Positions 24,672 to 33,436 of a stretch of DNA of 64,000 nucleotides are shown here, piece by piece. Within the stretch, counting starts at the first letter, position 1. Every line of letters begins with the position of its first letter. The stretch is from JBGQMW01 sp963769845. GTDB lineage: Archaea; Thermoproteota; Bathyarchaeia; Bathyarchaeales; Bathycorpusculaceae. The stretch lies in NCBI GenBank assembly GCA_963769845.1, contig CAVYNL010000016.1:99329-163328 (forward strand), read 5' to 3'. The translations under genes were made by a program, and so were the position numbers. Under the pieces are notes generated by a model. It searched no databases, was not told the origin of the DNA, and saw only the letters and a list, made by a program, of their open reading frames with translations.

Positions 24672-25131
24672 CTTTTTGGTATTTTGCCATTTCTGGGATT
24701 TCTTGGATTAGTTGTTTGTTTACATCTTCTGCGATTTCTTGGAGGAGTTTTCTTCCTTCGCGGGTTACTTTTCTTCCTTGGGGTTTTAGTGTTTGAACGT
24801 AGCCTGCGGTTTGCAGCTGTTGTAGTGCTTTTCGTATTGTTGAGCCGCCTGCTTTTGTTGCATGTTCGGGTTTTGTGCCGTTGTCTTTTCTGCCGCCGTA
24901 GTCAGCTCTTAGTTTTTGTATGCCGATTGGGCCGTGAACGTAGATTTTTCTCAGCACCGAAGCGCATCGGGTGTACCACCAGTCTGGGTCTTGGGGTGAT
25001 TTATGAGCTTGTGTACCTGTTTTTGCGTAGGCTGCCCATACTGGCGGGGCCACTGCGTCGACGTTTTCTTTTAGGTATTTGGCTAGTTTTTGGATGAGTT
25101 TCGATGCTGGTACATCGTTAGGGGTGATCAA
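24664..25131 (-). CDS. 30S ribosomal protein S19e
   Basis: The 155-residue protein is a winged-helix ribosomal subunit needed for late 30S assembly. Diagnostic stretches are PPVWAAYAKTGTQAHKSPQD, DWWYTRCASVLRKIYVHGPI and RADYGGRKDNGTKPEH, then GSTIRKALQQLQTAGYVQ. It starts at ATG 25131 and leads the S19e-PDCD5-L39e-L31e-eIF6-L18Ae-PfdA-FtsY run. Confidence 0.95.
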   Translation of the reverse strand: MITPNDVPASKLIQKLAKYLKENVDAVAPPVWAAYAKTGTQAHKSPQDPDWWYTRCASVLRKIYVHGPIGIQKLRADYGGRKDNGTKPEHATKAGGSTIRKALQQLQTAGYVQTLKPQGRKVTREGRKLLQEIAEDVNKQLIQEIPEMAKYQKGE

Positions 25132-25278
25132 GATTGTGTATCCTCTTGACTTTTTCTGTCAGTAAAGTCATGAGGCCTCATATAAATCTATTCTGGGCGA
25201 GAACTTATTCCATATTCCCCTTTCTTCTGTGTTTCGTTGATGCTTTCGTATACAGACTTGATTCTTGGAGGCTTGTTG

Positions 25279-25596
25279 ATGATTAGACGGGTACGCTGTC
25301 AATGCGGAGCAAACCTGTATTTCCTTGAAATCGACGCTGAAGGCAAAATAGGTTCTGTTCTGCGCTGCTGCAACTGTCACAAATCCCGCTGGCAGACTGC
25401 CTTCCCAGTCAGGAAGACAAAGGAGACAAGCCATGAGCCTGCCTACAGTCATGGAAGTCCGACGGGAGAATCGAAACCGTATCCAAAACCTTCTCCTTCG
25501 CATTTCAGGTACGGCCTGTCCAAGAACCCTTACTTGCATAACACCCTTGAAGCGCGCGCACCGACACTCACAAAGAGATTTCAGAGAGTCTGCTGA
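25279..25596 (+). CDS. Small zinc-finger-like protein of unknown function
   Basis: I take ATG 25279 (105 residues) because GGAGG at 25267-25271 precedes it at seven bases. The N-terminal 50 residues contain CQC near residue 7 and CCNCHK near residue 32, which can form one zinc site (CxC plus CxxC). The remainder is a Ser/Pro/Lys-rich tail without recognisable fold. It diverges from S19e. An AGCGCGCGCA tract lies within the last codons (25551-25560). I do not recognise the family. The zinc site is what makes it likely to be a real gene. Confidence 0.5.
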   Translation: MIRRVRCQCGANLYFLEIDAEGKIGSVLRCCNCHKSRWQTAFPVRKTKETSHEPAYSHGSPTGESKPYPKPSPSHFRYGLSKNPYLHNTLEARAPTLTKRFQRVC

Positions 25597-25733
25597 ATGG
25601 TTTCAACATCATCAGACGGTTCTTTAATGGATTGATGAAGTACCTGCTGAACGAGAACAGGTAATAGAAGAGCGTTCCAGAAGCATTAAATACACAAATC
25701 TGGCCATTACTGATTGAAGGAGAAAGGAGAAAA

Positions 25734-26872
25734 ATAAATCGCAAAGGACTTTTCATATTAGTGACTGTATTTCTGCTCGGAGGAACACTTTGTGTGCAAA
25801 CGATAGCCGCAACAGGCGGCTGGGTGGAATATCCTACGAACCCGGTATTCAACCGACTCAAAAGGCATACTATCCGAGCGTGCTCTACGATGCCAATCAG
25901 GTTCAGTGGTCACGGCGATTTGCACTACTACAAGATGTGGTATGCCACAGGAAGTGCCGTGAGACTGGCTTATTCGGAGGATGGCATCAACTGGGTTGAG
26001 CAGGGCGGAGACTTGAGCGTGCTTACCAACGCGCATCATCCAGTCGTGCTTTATGACGCTGGCGGTTTCGGAGCGAGCATCTACTACAAGATTTGGTATG
26101 GAACTCTGCTAGTGAATACGACCACCCGATAAGATATGCGGAATCCAGTGATGGCATCAACTGGGTCAACGATCAGGAGATAGGACAGGATCCATTGTCG
26201 CTTCTTATGACTGGCTGGGTTTCTCCGTACTGGTTCTATTCGTCATACGGTCCAGGAGATGTCTTGTACAACCCGAGTGGCTACGCGACTCTCAACTACG
26301 CTGACCCGATGGGCAACAAGTATATTATGTACTATGACGCTGCCAGCCAAGGCTCTGCACCTGATGGAACGGTTGAAGGGACAGCACTTGCGTTTTCAGC
26401 TGATGGGAAATACTGGACAAGATATGGAAGTGAACCAGTTTTGAAGGCCAGTGGAGGCTCAGCATGGGACAGCGAGTATGCTTATGCGTGGACGGTTCTG
26501 AAGATTGGCGGGTTGTTTAAGATGTGGTATGGCGGTGGACAACTGGGTTCCAATGAAGGAATAGGATACGCGGAGTCTACTGATGGCATCAGCTGGACGC
26601 GAGAAGTCGCCCCAGTTATGTACGTCAGCGATGGGAAATCGTGGAGGTCAGAACGCACCTACACACCTTTGGTAGTTTACGATGGAAACAAGTTCGGTGG
26701 TCATGGCGATTCGGCATACTACAAGATGTGGTACACTGGCAAGACGGGCTCAAAATACACTGTCGGCTATGCCTTGATACCGCTTCCCACTCCAGTCGGC
26801 GGAGAATCTGCACACTATAGAAACGGCTCAGGCAATATCTCAGAACGCGCTGCTCGCCTTAGAGAACCTTAA
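25734..26872 (+). pseudogene. Broken secreted five-bladed beta-propeller (glycosidase-like) gene
   Basis: Three repeats of the type GHGDxxYYKMWYxG followed by YAESxDGINW mark a five-bladed beta-propeller of the glycoside-hydrolase clan that holds GH32/43/130-like proteins. The reading frame is broken three times: near 25853 (a base missing after VFN), near 25900 (an extra base before FSGHGD) and near 26101 (a base missing after KIWYG). Between the first two, PTQKAYYPSVLYDANQ is readable only in the second frame. An N-terminal secretion signal is present (RKGLFILVTVFLLGG). An AGGAG site at 25725-25729 precedes an in-frame ATA at 25734 rather than any ATG; GTG 25761 would cut the signal. Likely a recent pseudogene, though base errors are possible. 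Confidence 0.7.
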
Positions 26873-27060
26873 CTAGTTGGCGGTTAGGTCTTGGCGTCGA
26901 TTCAAGAAACGCTGAAACCCAGAGCGCACTAACTGCATTTTTTTCTGTTCCAATGTCTCAGCTATTCGAATCCGAATATTCTTCGAGTTCGTTCGCGTAG
27001 CGCGCGCTGAAGCATACACCGAGCAGCGAAAAGTTTCTGATGGAGCATGAAGAGCGCGCA

Positions 27061-27813
27061 TTAGGGTGAGTTTGCGGTTTTGTATATTCTAACGTATCGG
27101 TCGTAGTAGGCCAAAGTCAAGCCTGTGTCTCTATTGTCCAGAAGCCTAGAGAGCATGGTCTGCTTCCCTGCGTCAGTGAAAGCTGGGACAGGGTTTTGTG
27201 AAGTGGCGGCGACGATGAATGTCGTGGGTTCAAGTCCCGCGGCGCGATACATCCACGTGGCTTTCAACAGGTCATGATAGTAGACGAGGACGTATGTGGC
27301 GTTGTATTTCTCCATTATTTGCAGCATCTGGGCTGAACTGTTGGTCGAGAAAGCCTCGGCAACGTCGCTGATCCTCTCGTTTGGGTCAAACTCGGTTATG
27401 GTGGTCTTATTCGTAACCATGTAAATAGTTTCATGAGAAGGGTTTCGCACAATACTGTTTCTTTCTGCATAACCTTTCAGCATATGACCATAATCCCACC
27501 AACAGAGAAAGGTGACGTTCTCTTCCGTGTTGTTTCGTATCCAGTCCAGACCAGTCCTCAGGTTAGGCTCGAAGTAATGTCCACTATGATAGCCCGTTTC
27601 ATCCGTGTACGCAATCTCGTAGTATCCTCCTTCGTAGTAACCAAGCGTAACGTTGTATTTCCCTCCGACATTCTCAACACTCAAAGGGGTTTTTGTATCC
27701 GTTGTGTGCAGAACAGTATACGTGACGCCAGCAATTACAGCTATCACAACAATCAACGCTGCAACGGATACATAGAGAGTTCGCCGTCTATCACGTGCAT
27801 GTCGTGCCTTCAT
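27061..27813 (-). CDS. One-helix protein with AglB/STT3-like WWDYG domain
   Basis: ATG 27813 is chosen; the 53 codons upstream (to 27972) have no protein-like features. The 250-residue product has a basic start, one membrane helix (about 13-35) and a large outer domain. That domain contains GLDWIRNNTEENVTFLCWWD (88-107) and then YGHMLKGYAERNSIV, the WWDYG motif (105-109) of oligosaccharyltransferase AglB/STT3, and AGLEPTTFIV. In true AglB this region follows 11-13 membrane helices that hold the metal-binding DxD site. None of these is here, so by itself the protein should not transfer glycans. It may be a subunit, a peptide-binding partner or a remnant. Six N-x-S/T sites suggest it is outside the cell. 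Confidence 0.6.
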   Translation of the reverse strand: MKARHARDRRRTLYVSVAALIVVIAVIAGVTYTVLHTTDTKTPLSVENVGGKYNVTLGYYEGGYYEIAYTDETGYHSGHYFEPNLRTGLDWIRNNTEENVTFLCWWDYGHMLKGYAERNSIVRNPSHETIYMVTNKTTITEFDPNERISDVAEAFSTNSSAQMLQIMEKYNATYVLVYYHDLLKATWMYRAAGLEPTTFIVAATSQNPVPAFTDAGKQTMLSRLLDNRDTGLTLAYYDRYVRIYKTANSP

Positions 27814-27982
27814 TCCAAAGTCCTCGATTATGCTACGACAATGCTCTAGTTCATATGCATTTGGAAACTCCAATGAAAAGCGATACGTCTGAACCACTGA
27901 AGTGTCACATATGGCTATTCCTGCGTGTCTGAATAGTCCCAAAGTTCGCGTTTGGACACGGTTAAGCCTCATATAAAGGCTT

Positions 27983-28264
27983 TCACTTTTTGCGTGGTTT
28001 GTACATCATGAAGGTGTGTCCTCTTACTTCGACGAGGGTGGCTTCGGTTTGTTGGGCGATTTTTGTGGCGATTTGTTTGGTTTCGCCTTCGGCTAGGGCG
28101 GGTTTCAGGAGTTTGACTTTGACCATGGTTTCTTTTTGGAGTTGTTTCTCGATTTCTTTGATTAGTTCGGGCGTGGTGCCGTTCTTGCCTATGAGTATGG
28201 TGGGCTGTGCATTGGTCAATTGGCGTTTGACGTAGCGTTTTTTGCCTGGTGTGATTTTGCTCAT
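27983..28264 (-). CDS. YhbY/CRM-domain RNA-binding protein
   Basis: The start at ATG 28264 (MSKITPGKKRYVKRQLTN) gives 93 residues and an ATGA overlap with the Rpr2 gene. The CRM fold is shown by TILIGKNGTTPELIKEIEKQ (about 23-42), VKVKLLKPAL and a GHTFMMYKP end. CRM proteins bind pre-rRNA or 23S rRNA during large-subunit assembly. Coupling with an RNase P subunit fits an RNA-maturation role. Confidence 0.85.
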   Translation of the reverse strand: MSKITPGKKRYVKRQLTNAQPTILIGKNGTTPELIKEIEKQLQKETMVKVKLLKPALAEGETKQIATKIAQQTEATLVEVRGHTFMMYKPRKK

Positions 28265-28587
28265 TGTTTGGTTTTCGCCTCCTTCCTGTCTACGAGCGGG
28301 ATACGTGTGTGGTGGCCGCAGTTGAGGCACGTGATTACTACGTGGGGTTCTCTATGTTGCCTGGTTCGTATGCGACAGTTTACTCCGGGCAGGATAAAGC
28401 TCTTGCAGTGTCTGCAGACTTGGCGTCTGTACTCTGTCGGAAGCCTGAGCTTTGCCGCCATGGCAATTCTTCGCGCCATGTCCACATAGCGCTGCGCGAG
28501 TGCCTGGTCTTCGTGATAGGTTTGCTTTGCTAGGTTGAAAAGCGTGTGGATGCGCTCCCTTGCTATGGCGCGGACGTTGTCGTTCAT
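28261..28587 (-). CDS. rnp4: Ribonuclease P protein component 4 (Rpr2/Rpp21)
   Basis: The 108-residue protein is the zinc-ribbon subunit of archaeal RNase P, which cuts tRNA leaders. An N-terminal helical hairpin (AIARERIHTLFNLAKQTYHE, ALAQRYVDMARRIAM) is followed by the zinc ribbon: CRHC near residue 58, VNCRIR near 69 and CLNCGHHTRIP near 87. All four Cys are present. It is cotranscribed with the YhbY-like gene. Confidence 0.88.
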   Translation of the reverse strand: MNDNVRAIARERIHTLFNLAKQTYHEDQALAQRYVDMARRIAMAAKLRLPTEYRRQVCRHCKSFILPGVNCRIRTRQHREPHVVITCLNCGHHTRIPLVDRKEAKTKQ

Positions 28588-28941
28588 CTGTTAGTCTTCA
28601 CTCTGCATGGTCAGAGGGTTTACTCTAATGTATGTTTTGTGCTTCCTCTGCTTTCCATTGACGCGTCAAAGAAAACCTCTTTTGAGCAGTCAATTCTATA
28701 TCACTCGTCTCCGATGCCTGTGCTTCCTATTCTATGGAGAAAAATTTTTTCTTTCTCCAATCAATTCCTGCAACGTTGCTCTCGGAGAAAGAGCAGAGGT
28801 CTCAATCGACGCCTCAAAGAAGAAACCTTTCCACCTGTCAAAGTGATGTTGTCTTCTGGCAGTGCGAGTTGGTCTCTCAATTGACGGCTCAGAATTCTTT
28901 TTTATTGAGGGGTCAAACTGAGGTTGTGGTTTAGTTGTTGG
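28588..28941. repeat. Intergenic stretch with three degenerate repeats
   Basis: I see no gene here. Three similar segments start near 28657, 28805 and 28880. Each has the pattern ATYGACGSCTCA (the first copy has GTCA) followed about 30 bases on by GTCAA. The spacings, 148 and 75 bases, are near multiples of 74. The rest is AT-rich. The Rpr2 operon promoter probably lies near 28600. Confidence 0.35.
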
Positions 28942-29436
28942 TCAGTAGACGGCTAGGATTTTTCCGAAGTAGAGGGTGTGGTAATCTGGTTTTGGGTAGA
29001 GTTCTTGTTTGATGTCTGGTGGGACTTGTTTTGGGTTGACTTCTAGTTTGTGGACGACTTGGCATTCGTAGTGGATTTTGCATTGTTTGATTGTTGGGGT
29101 TTTGATTTTCTTGGCTTTTGTGAGTGTGAGTTTGCATTCTTTGATTTTGTCGGTTTTTCTGCCGGAGACCGTGCCGCATGTTTCGACGATTTTGTCCATG
29201 TCGTCTGTGGGGACGTTGACGGTGAACTCGTTGCTTTCTTCTATGAACTCGTGCGTGTAGCGGGTTGGGCGGACGGCTATCATGAAGACGGGTGTTCTCC
29301 AGAACGTGCCGATGAGGCCCCAGCCGATCGTCATCACGTTGCTTTTTCCAGCCTTGTTCGTGCCCACGAGCAGGAGGCCGGGGTTTTCCAGTTTGCTGAG
29401 CGTTTCAGCGGTGAATATGTCTTTTTTCGTGTTCAT
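28942..29436 (-). CDS. Flavin reductase family protein
   Basis: The 164-residue protein has the FMN-binding split-barrel fold of the flavin-reductase-like family: PGLLLVGTNKAGKSNVMTIG (about 19-38) and NEFTVNVPTDDMDKIVETCG (about 68-87). The phosphate-binding TxxxxGxxNxM pattern is present. Relatives reduce FMN for partner oxygenases or act in redox stress. No partner gene is adjacent. The C-terminal third (PDIKQELYPKPDYHTLYF) is typical of archaeal members. Confidence 0.8.
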   Translation of the reverse strand: MNTKKDIFTAETLSKLENPGLLLVGTNKAGKSNVMTIGWGLIGTFWRTPVFMIAVRPTRYTHEFIEESNEFTVNVPTDDMDKIVETCGTVSGRKTDKIKECKLTLTKAKKIKTPTIKQCKIHYECQVVHKLEVNPKQVPPDIKQELYPKPDYHTLYFGKILAVY

Positions 29437-29593
29437 ACCGTATGGTGGTGAAGTCTTTTTCTTAAATCAGTTTCTGTCGTTTTCGAAGCTCGTTTGATGA
29501 AGAAGCGAGCACGTGCGTTCCGGTCGGGTCTTCCGTGCATGTGTTTAAGTTTTAAATATGTTGAGGTGCAAACATATGCCCGAGGAATGAAAT

Positions 29594-30439
29594 TTGGCTG
29601 TTTCGAAATATGTTGCAGGAGTAGGAATGATAATAGTTGCTGTCATAGCGTTCGCAGTGGGGCTTTATGCAAGTCCAATGATAATGCCTCAGAGCACAGT
29701 CACGGCAGTGGACAAAAGCTGGGACAACGTCGTCGCTGCGGGCAAAATACGGGCTGGCACTGAACCAGGTTGGCCTCCGTACGAGTTTCTGAACACGACG
29801 ACAAGCCAGATCGTCGGGTTCGAAATTGAACTGACGGAAGCGATCGCGAGCAAGCTCAATGTCACGGTTGATTGGCACAACGTGGGTTTCGACACCATAA
29901 TTCCGGCGATTCAGTCTGGAGAACTTGATCTGGGGGTAAGCGGGTTTTCAGTGACTTCAGACAGGCTGGAAGTGGTGCAGTTCACGATGCCCCACAGCGT
30001 AACGGAAGGCCAGATAATAATGCTCAACAGCACGAAAACGGCGAAAAGCATAGGCGCGTTGACATCTATTTCACAATTGTCTACGCTTAACCTCAAGGTC
30101 GGCACACAGACGAGCACAACGGAAGAAGGAGAGCTTCTGGGGGCCATTCCACACGGTCTAGTCACGTCCTATACGACATACTTGGACGCGCTTACCGCAA
30201 TGAAGACAGGTTTGATCGACTGCGTTTACGCGGAGACTCCTATAACCTCAGACTGGATCCTAGAGGCCGAACAGCAGGGTCAGCAGCCCATCGTGATCGT
30301 TTTCCGCCGGCCGTACTATCCAGTGGCTTTCGTAGCAAACATAAACGCGAACAAGCTTGTTTCAAAGATAAACGGTGCACTCGCTGCCATCACAGCTTCA
30401 GGGCAACTTGACACGCTGAAACAGAAGTGGAAATGCTAG
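29594..30439 (+). CDS. Polar amino-acid ABC transporter substrate-binding protein
   Basis: The 281-residue protein starts at TTG 29594 behind GAGG (29582-29585). An N-terminal signal anchor (about 4-26) is followed by the periplasmic-binding fold: GTEPGWPPYEFLNTTTSQIV (the first strand and binding residues), FDTIIPAIQSGELDLGVSGF and VGTQTSTTEEGELLGAI. The family binds polar amino acids such as glutamine, arginine or histidine. It leads a four-gene set with two permeases and an ATPase on the same strand. Confidence 0.88.
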   Translation: MAVSKYVAGVGMIIVAVIAFAVGLYASPMIMPQSTVTAVDKSWDNVVAAGKIRAGTEPGWPPYEFLNTTTSQIVGFEIELTEAIASKLNVTVDWHNVGFDTIIPAIQSGELDLGVSGFSVTSDRLEVVQFTMPHSVTEGQIIMLNSTKTAKSIGALTSISQLSTLNLKVGTQTSTTEEGELLGAIPHGLVTSYTTYLDALTAMKTGLIDCVYAETPITSDWILEAEQQGQQPIVIVFRRPYYPVAFVANINANKLVSKINGALAAITASGQLDTLKQKWKC

Positions 30440-30459
30440 CCGAACAAATGTGACGAATC

Positions 30460-31110
30460 TTGGATGTATTGCAGCAGCTCCTCCTCATGTTAGGAGGCGT
30501 CTCCTCAACCCTAGCAATATCCCTCCTTTCTCTTTTGTTGGGATTGGCCATTGGGCTTCCCTTGGCGTTCATCAGAGCTTACCAAAGAAGCTCCAGTTTT
30601 CTTGTTGAGGGTTTTGAGAAGATTTTCAGAGGTGTTCCTGAAATAGTCCTGATGCTACTGTTCTACTGGGGAATAGGCCTCTATTTCCCGTTTCCCTTCA
30701 AGAGCGCCTTTTTCACAGCGACTTTTGTGTTGGGTCTCAGAAGCGCTGCAAACCAGTCACAAATATTCAGAGGAGCTATAAGAGGCATCGGCGAGGAACA
30801 AATGGTGGCGGCAAGGTCCCTCGGATTTTCAAAACTACGTTCAGTATTACATGTCATGGCGCCTCAAGTGTTCATTTTCGCCACGCCTGGCTTGGGAAGC
30901 GAGTACGCACTCTTGGTGAAAGACTCGGCATACGCGTTTGTAATAGGCGTCCTAGAAATAATGTACAACACGAACGTAATCCGAAAAGCAACCATGGACC
31001 CTGTGACGCCCTATCTTGTATCGGCCCTTCTCTACATATTATTAACATTTCCAATATCGACATGGCTGGACACGTGGGGAAGCAGAAAGAAAAAGAAACT
31101 GGGGTTGTAA
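30460..31110 (+). CDS. Amino-acid ABC transporter permease 1
   Basis: This 216-residue protein starts at TTG 30460 and has five or six membrane helices. The EAA loop reads GAIRGIGEEQMVAARSLGFS (about 107-126), the contact to the ATPase. FRGVPEIVLMLLFYWGIGLY near residue 48 is the HisM/GlnP family motif. Gap to the binding protein is 20 bp. Confidence 0.88.
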   Translation: MDVLQQLLLMLGGVSSTLAISLLSLLLGLAIGLPLAFIRAYQRSSSFLVEGFEKIFRGVPEIVLMLLFYWGIGLYFPFPFKSAFFTATFVLGLRSAANQSQIFRGAIRGIGEEQMVAARSLGFSKLRSVLHVMAPQVFIFATPGLGSEYALLVKDSAYAFVIGVLEIMYNTNVIRKATMDPVTPYLVSALLYILLTFPISTWLDTWGSRKKKKLGL

Positions 31111-31114
31111 GGGA

Positions 31115-31870
31115 ATGGCAAGCACGGTGATGGAGTCTAGACACCTGTGGAAAGCCTATGAAGAGCATATTGTTGCAGTAAAAGACGTTTCGTTTCGCAT
31201 AAGCGAAGGCGAGATAAAGCTCATATTCGGTCCGAGCGGCTCTGGGAAAAGCACATTTCTTAGATGCTTGGCAATGTTAACGATTCCTGACAAGGGAGAC
31301 GTCTTTCTCAGGGACGTGTGCCTGACAAAGCCTGGCGTGGACCTTAACAGAGCGAGAGCCAGGATAGGCTTCGTTTTCCAGCATATCTGGCTTTTCCGGC
31401 ACCTGACTGCACTGGATAATGTGGAATTGGCTTTGAGGCGCGTGCTGAAACTGCCCAAGGCTGAGGCAAGAGAACGTGCAATGCAGGCGCTTAGAGAAGT
31501 CAAAGTGGATGAATGGGCGCGCCATTATCCTGCCCAGCTTTCTGGGGGGCAACAACAAAGAGTAGGCATAGCTCGAGCATTGGCTCGGAATCCTGACATA
31601 ATCTTGCTTGATGAACCGACTTCGGCACTTGACCCCGAGCTGACTGGGGAAGTGATAGACACTCTGCGGGATCTGGCTAAAAAAGGAACGACAATGTTGA
31701 TAGTCAGCCATGAGATGCCCTTCGCGCGTGAAATAGCGGATGAAATGATATTCTATGACGGAGGCACGATAGTGGAGACGGGTCCACCAGAGCAGTTCTT
31801 TACCAGTCCCCAGAGCGAGCGAGCACAAAAGTTCATGATCAGACTGATTAAGAAGACAAAAAGGGAGTAG
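31115..31870 (+). CDS. Amino-acid ABC transporter ATP-binding protein
   Basis: The 251-residue ATPase shows Walker A GPSGSGKSTFLR (about 39-50), the Q-loop GFVFQHIWLFRHLTALDNV, signature YPAQLSGGQQQRVGIARALA (about 137-156), Walker B DIILLDEPTSALDPEL and switch His in LIVSHEMPFAREIADEM. It is a GlnQ/HisP-type subunit. It lies 4 bp after permease 1. Confidence 0.9.
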   Translation: MASTVMESRHLWKAYEEHIVAVKDVSFRISEGEIKLIFGPSGSGKSTFLRCLAMLTIPDKGDVFLRDVCLTKPGVDLNRARARIGFVFQHIWLFRHLTALDNVELALRRVLKLPKAEARERAMQALREVKVDEWARHYPAQLSGGQQQRVGIARALARNPDIILLDEPTSALDPELTGEVIDTLRDLAKKGTTMLIVSHEMPFAREIADEMIFYDGGTIVETGPPEQFFTSPQSERAQKFMIRLIKKTKRE

Positions 31871-31936
31871 CCTGTTTGAATCTGCGTTCATGTGTGCTGG
31901 TCATGAATGTCGCTGGAGGAGCCTGGAGGCCTGGAT

Positions 31937-32689
31937 ATGAATAGGAAGTTGAGCGCATGGATTGTTGCTCTTCTCGTAGGTTTGGTGCTTTTGTACTTGG
32001 CCATCTATTACGGGAAGTTCAGTATGTTTGGATACATAGCCAAATATTCCCCACTGATCCTCGATGGTTTCGTCTTGACGATTGAGGTGACCTTGTTTGG
32101 CATATTCGGCGGCCTTGCGCTTGGGACGCTCTTGGCAATCGGCGATACGTACGGAGGAAAATTCATTTCAACAGCGATCAGACTCTACGTTGAATTCTTC
32201 AGAGGAAGCCCCATCATAATCCAGCTCTTCATATTCCAGTACGTCATCCCCACGCTGCTTCATATCCTAATTGAGCCTACAACAGTAGGTTTCGCGGTCT
32301 TCGCTCTAAACAGCGCAGCATACCAAAAAGGCTATGTCAAAGGTGCAATGGACGCAGTTTTTCAGGATCAGATGATAGCGGGGCTTTCAGTAGGCATGTC
32401 AAAACCGCAGACAATCCTTCACGTGATTCTTCCACAGGCGCTAAGAATAGTAATTCCAGCATGGAGCAACGAATTCTGTTCGTTGACTAAGAGCACCGCT
32501 GCCGTACTCGTAATTGGTTTAAGAGACTTAACTGCAGTAGGCATGACAATCGTGGGTCAAACATACAGATATTTCGAAACCTACATCTTCATAGCTGTGC
32601 TTTACTTCATCTGGATCACGGCTGTAACAAAAATAGCGGATGTTGTCTACGAGAAGAAGAAGATCCCGGGAATAGAAATCTCTGTATGA
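31937..32689 (+). CDS. Amino-acid ABC transporter permease 2
   Basis: ATG 31937 is chosen with GGAGG at 31924-31928 in front; an ORF start at 31907 would place that site inside the gene. The 250-residue protein has about six membrane helices, YVEFFRGSPIIIQLFIFQYV near residue 83 and the EAA loop GAMDAVFQDQMIAGLSVGMS near residue 136. The two permeases should form a heterodimer with the ATPase. Confidence 0.88.
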   Translation: MNRKLSAWIVALLVGLVLLYLAIYYGKFSMFGYIAKYSPLILDGFVLTIEVTLFGIFGGLALGTLLAIGDTYGGKFISTAIRLYVEFFRGSPIIIQLFIFQYVIPTLLHILIEPTTVGFAVFALNSAAYQKGYVKGAMDAVFQDQMIAGLSVGMSKPQTILHVILPQALRIVIPAWSNEFCSLTKSTAAVLVIGLRDLTAVGMTIVGQTYRYFETYIFIAVLYFIWITAVTKIADVVYEKKKIPGIEISV

Positions 32690-32746
32690 TAGTACGAAGC
32701 GCGCTATCTGTGGCATCCTTGCTTGACAGAGATGCAGCGTGCAGGT

Positions 32747-33301
32747 TCATCCGCCTATTGCGTGGAAGAAATCCTCAACTATTCTGTATGTTAACCCCCA
32801 GATCACGCAGTCGTCCATAACATAGGCTGGGAATTCTCCAAAACTGAACTTGGCTGTTCCCCTGTGCTTATTCAGTTCTTTCAACGAAATCCATGCGTAC
32901 CCTTCAAGTTCTTTTTCATTGAGTCTGATGGTTGGTTTGTGCTCAAGAAGGATTACGAATGGGAGGATTCTCATTTCAGGCCTGCGGTTGGAATGCTGAA
33001 TGCTCATTGTTCCTAGGAAACGGCAACGGTTCTCAAGGTTAATGTTTGTTTCCTCCAACGTTTCTCTTGTGACAGTATGCTTCAGGTCTTTATCGTTAGG
33101 CTCTCGTTTTCCTCCTGGCAAGGCCGTTTGGCCAGACCAAGGGTCGCCAGGGTTTTTGACTCTTTTTACTAGGAGCACGTCAAAACTTTCGTTTGTCGGC
33201 CTCAATATCAGGGCTACCGCTGCATCTGCGTCTTCCGTTCCTGAAACTGGGCTCAGCGCTTCCGACAGTTTCTTAGCGATCTTAGCGACCAACTGCCACA
33301 C
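32747..33301 (-). CDS. Nudix hydrolase (CoA-pyrophosphatase-like)
   Basis: The 184-residue enzyme has the Nudix box from GGKREPNDKDLK through TVTRETLEETNINL (about 63-88), with the catalytic RExxxEE. The preceding VLLVKRVKNPGDPWSGQTAL matches the NudL group that cleaves coenzyme A and related dinucleotides. The substrate is inferred from that similarity only. No signal peptide is present. It converges with permease 2 and diverges from the EamA gene. Confidence 0.8.
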   Translation of the reverse strand: MWQLVAKIAKKLSEALSPVSGTEDADAAVALILRPTNESFDVLLVKRVKNPGDPWSGQTALPGGKREPNDKDLKHTVTRETLEETNINLENRCRFLGTMSIQHSNRRPEMRILPFVILLEHKPTIRLNEKELEGYAWISLKELNKHRGTAKFSFGEFPAYVMDDCVIWGLTYRIVEDFFHAIGG

Positions 33302-33436
33302 ACATCAAGCAGCATTTGTGTCTGTTCTGCACTGGTTTATTTCGAATTGCCCTTTTATCAGTGTTTATCCGGTGTGATTGTGGGAAAGATTTATGGTCAT
33401 CAGAGTCGTTCTGGGTTTATCCTATAGTGGGGAAGT

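Noticed and set aside
27222..27250. T-arm-like sequence GTGGGTTCAAGTCCCGC on the plus strand
   Set aside because: It encodes AGLEPT on the minus strand in the conserved WWDYG protein, and no acceptor or anticodon arm lies upstream.
28657..28918. CRISPR-like array
   Set aside because: Only three poorly matching copies, unequal spacing and no cas genes in the window.
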